From the NCBI GenBank assembly GCA_036564195.1, contig DATCLA010000051.1, positions 1 to 6,174 of the forward strand: a stretch of DNA of 6,174 bases. The letters run 5' to 3'. The DNA is from DATCLA01 sp036564195. GTDB taxonomy: Bacteria; Bacillota; UBA4882; UBA8346. The position numbers were made by a program, and so were the translations under genes. This document shows, one piece after another, positions 5,397-6,174 of the stretch. Each line of letters opens with the position of its first letter. Positions within the stretch are counted from its first letter, which is position 1. The notes below the pieces were generated by a model that did not search any database, was not told the origin of the DNA, and was given only the letters and a program-made list of their open reading frames with translations.

Positions 5397-6174
5397 TTAA
5401 ACCTCCTCATTATGAATATCCAACGGTTTTACCTGACTGGACATTGGCAAAGGCTGGACCGCCTCGGTAAGCTGGAAACGGCCGCTACTAATCCACTCTT
5501 TTAAAATCCTTGCAATCTTTCGTGCCTGAGTCAGTGATGAAAGAGGTGCGGTAGGAACGGTTTTGCCATTAATGACAATTGAACCGGAACGCAACTGCTG
5601 ATAACTGACTTGGCCCAAATTGGGCCGGGACCGTCTGGCCACCCCATAGTCAAAGACCGTAGTCTTAATATCCTTATTACTTACTGCAGTAAACCGGACC
5701 ATCTCCTCATCCAGGATGGGAATGGGAATACCTACGCCCACATACATCGAAACACCATAGCGATGAAATACCGCGGCCCGCAGAAACTCCCGGGACATTT
5801 GTTTCAGATCACCGATTAAAGCGAGGGTTCCGGCAGAAGCGACCGGAATGCCGTTGGCAGCCCGGGTTTGAACCGGATTATGCTGCGTTCCTTCCCAAGC
5901 CACATAACCGATACCACCGCCTAAAAAGATCCGGGTACCAATGCCGATAGTCCGGTAATAAGGATCATTTAATAGCGGGCTGAGTTCTCCGGAAGTACTG
6001 TACGTAGCGTTACCAAAATGGGGTAATAAGGTCCCCATGTAAGTGTAAATAGTTTTTTCGGTGGAATTCACCGCTACTCCATAATTTTGATAAACGTTAC
6101 GTGGATTAAATAGGTAGGCCTGGTTAAGATCGGTTAAAGTAACCTCAGTCAGCAACTCTCGACGGGGGTAACAG
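5397..6174 (-). CDS. HcyBio (DUF39/COG1900) homocysteine biosynthesis protein, 5' part outside window
   Basis: The visible 258 codons are the C-terminal part of a HcyBio protein, the enzyme that incorporates reduced sulfur into aspartate semialdehyde to form homocysteine (Methanosarcina MA1821 family). Family signatures read in order are CYPRRE at the very edge, DLNQAYLFNPRN, YQNYGVAVN, YSTSGELSPLLNDPYYRT, IGTRIFLGGGIGYVAWEGT-QHNP, GTLALIGDLKQM, GIPIPILDEE and PTAPLSSLTQARKIA. The frame stays open to base 6174. TTG at 6155-6153 is not the start: it has no ribosome binding site, and the conserved CYPR continues upstream of it. About 130 N-terminal residues, including the first conserved cysteine region, should lie beyond the window. 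The edge cysteine (6173-6171) matches a conserved cysteine implicated in persulfide chemistry. The protein ends shortly after the HcyBio domain (stop TAA 5399-5397), without the C-terminal CBS domains of some archaeal relatives. It is the first visible gene of the operon. Confidence 0.94.
   Translation of the reverse strand, partial: CYPRRELLTEVTLTDLNQAYLFNPRNVYQNYGVAVNSTEKTIYTYMGTLLPHFGNATYSTSGELSPLLNDPYYRTIGIGTRIFLGGGIGYVAWEGTQHNPVQTRAANGIPVASAGTLALIGDLKQMSREFLRAAVFHRYGVSMYVGVGIPIPILDEEMVRFTAVSNKDIKTTVFDYGVARRSRPNLGQVSYQQLRSGSIVINGKTVPTAPLSSLTQARKIARILKEWISSGRFQLTEAVQPLPMSSQVKPLDIHNEEV

Noticed and set aside
6153..6155. TTG as the start codon of the HcyBio gene
   Set aside because: No ribosome binding site upstream, the frame stays open to the edge, and the conserved CYPR motif lies before it.

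Overview
All genes in this window lie on the minus strand, so the transcription order runs from the right edge to the left. The window suggests an anaerobic bacterium of Firmicutes (Bacillota) type. The reasons are strong AGGAGGT ribosome binding sites, a sigma-A-like promoter and U-rich intrinsic terminator around the tRNA, a MetH without reactivation domain, and a sulfide-dependent homocysteine pathway typical of anaerobes. This placement is an inference; no taxonomic marker is present beyond a tRNA.

Right part (6174 to 1746): a methionine-synthesis gene cluster. It contains (1) the C-terminal two thirds of a HcyBio/DUF39 (COG1900) homocysteine-forming enzyme, cut by the right edge; (2) a NIL-domain protein with two [4Fe-4S] motifs; (3) a UPF0280/COG2122 ApbE-like protein; and (4) an 809-residue cobalamin-dependent methionine synthase with homocysteine, pterin and B12 modules. 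Genes 1 to 3 are separated by 3 and 1 bases, and metH follows after 50 bases. Related proteins in methanogens and sulfate reducers make homocysteine directly from aspartate semialdehyde and reduced sulfur, bypassing O-acyl-homoserine. The first three proteins would supply homocysteine and MetH would methylate it. Together they form a compact sulfide-to-methionine module.

Middle (1745 to 538): after 146 non-coding bases comes a 353-residue protein of unknown function, with two Myb/SANT-like helical repeats and a long C-terminal coiled coil. It is probably DNA-binding.

Left part (537 to 1): a tRNA-Pro(GGG) gene with its own consensus promoter, encoded CCA and a perfect-stem terminator. Then come 194 A+T-rich bases without a gene, apart from a tentative promoter and a 10-bp inverted repeat that includes a ribosome binding site. 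Last is the start of a short-visible gene for a signal-peptide-bearing protein, running off the left edge.
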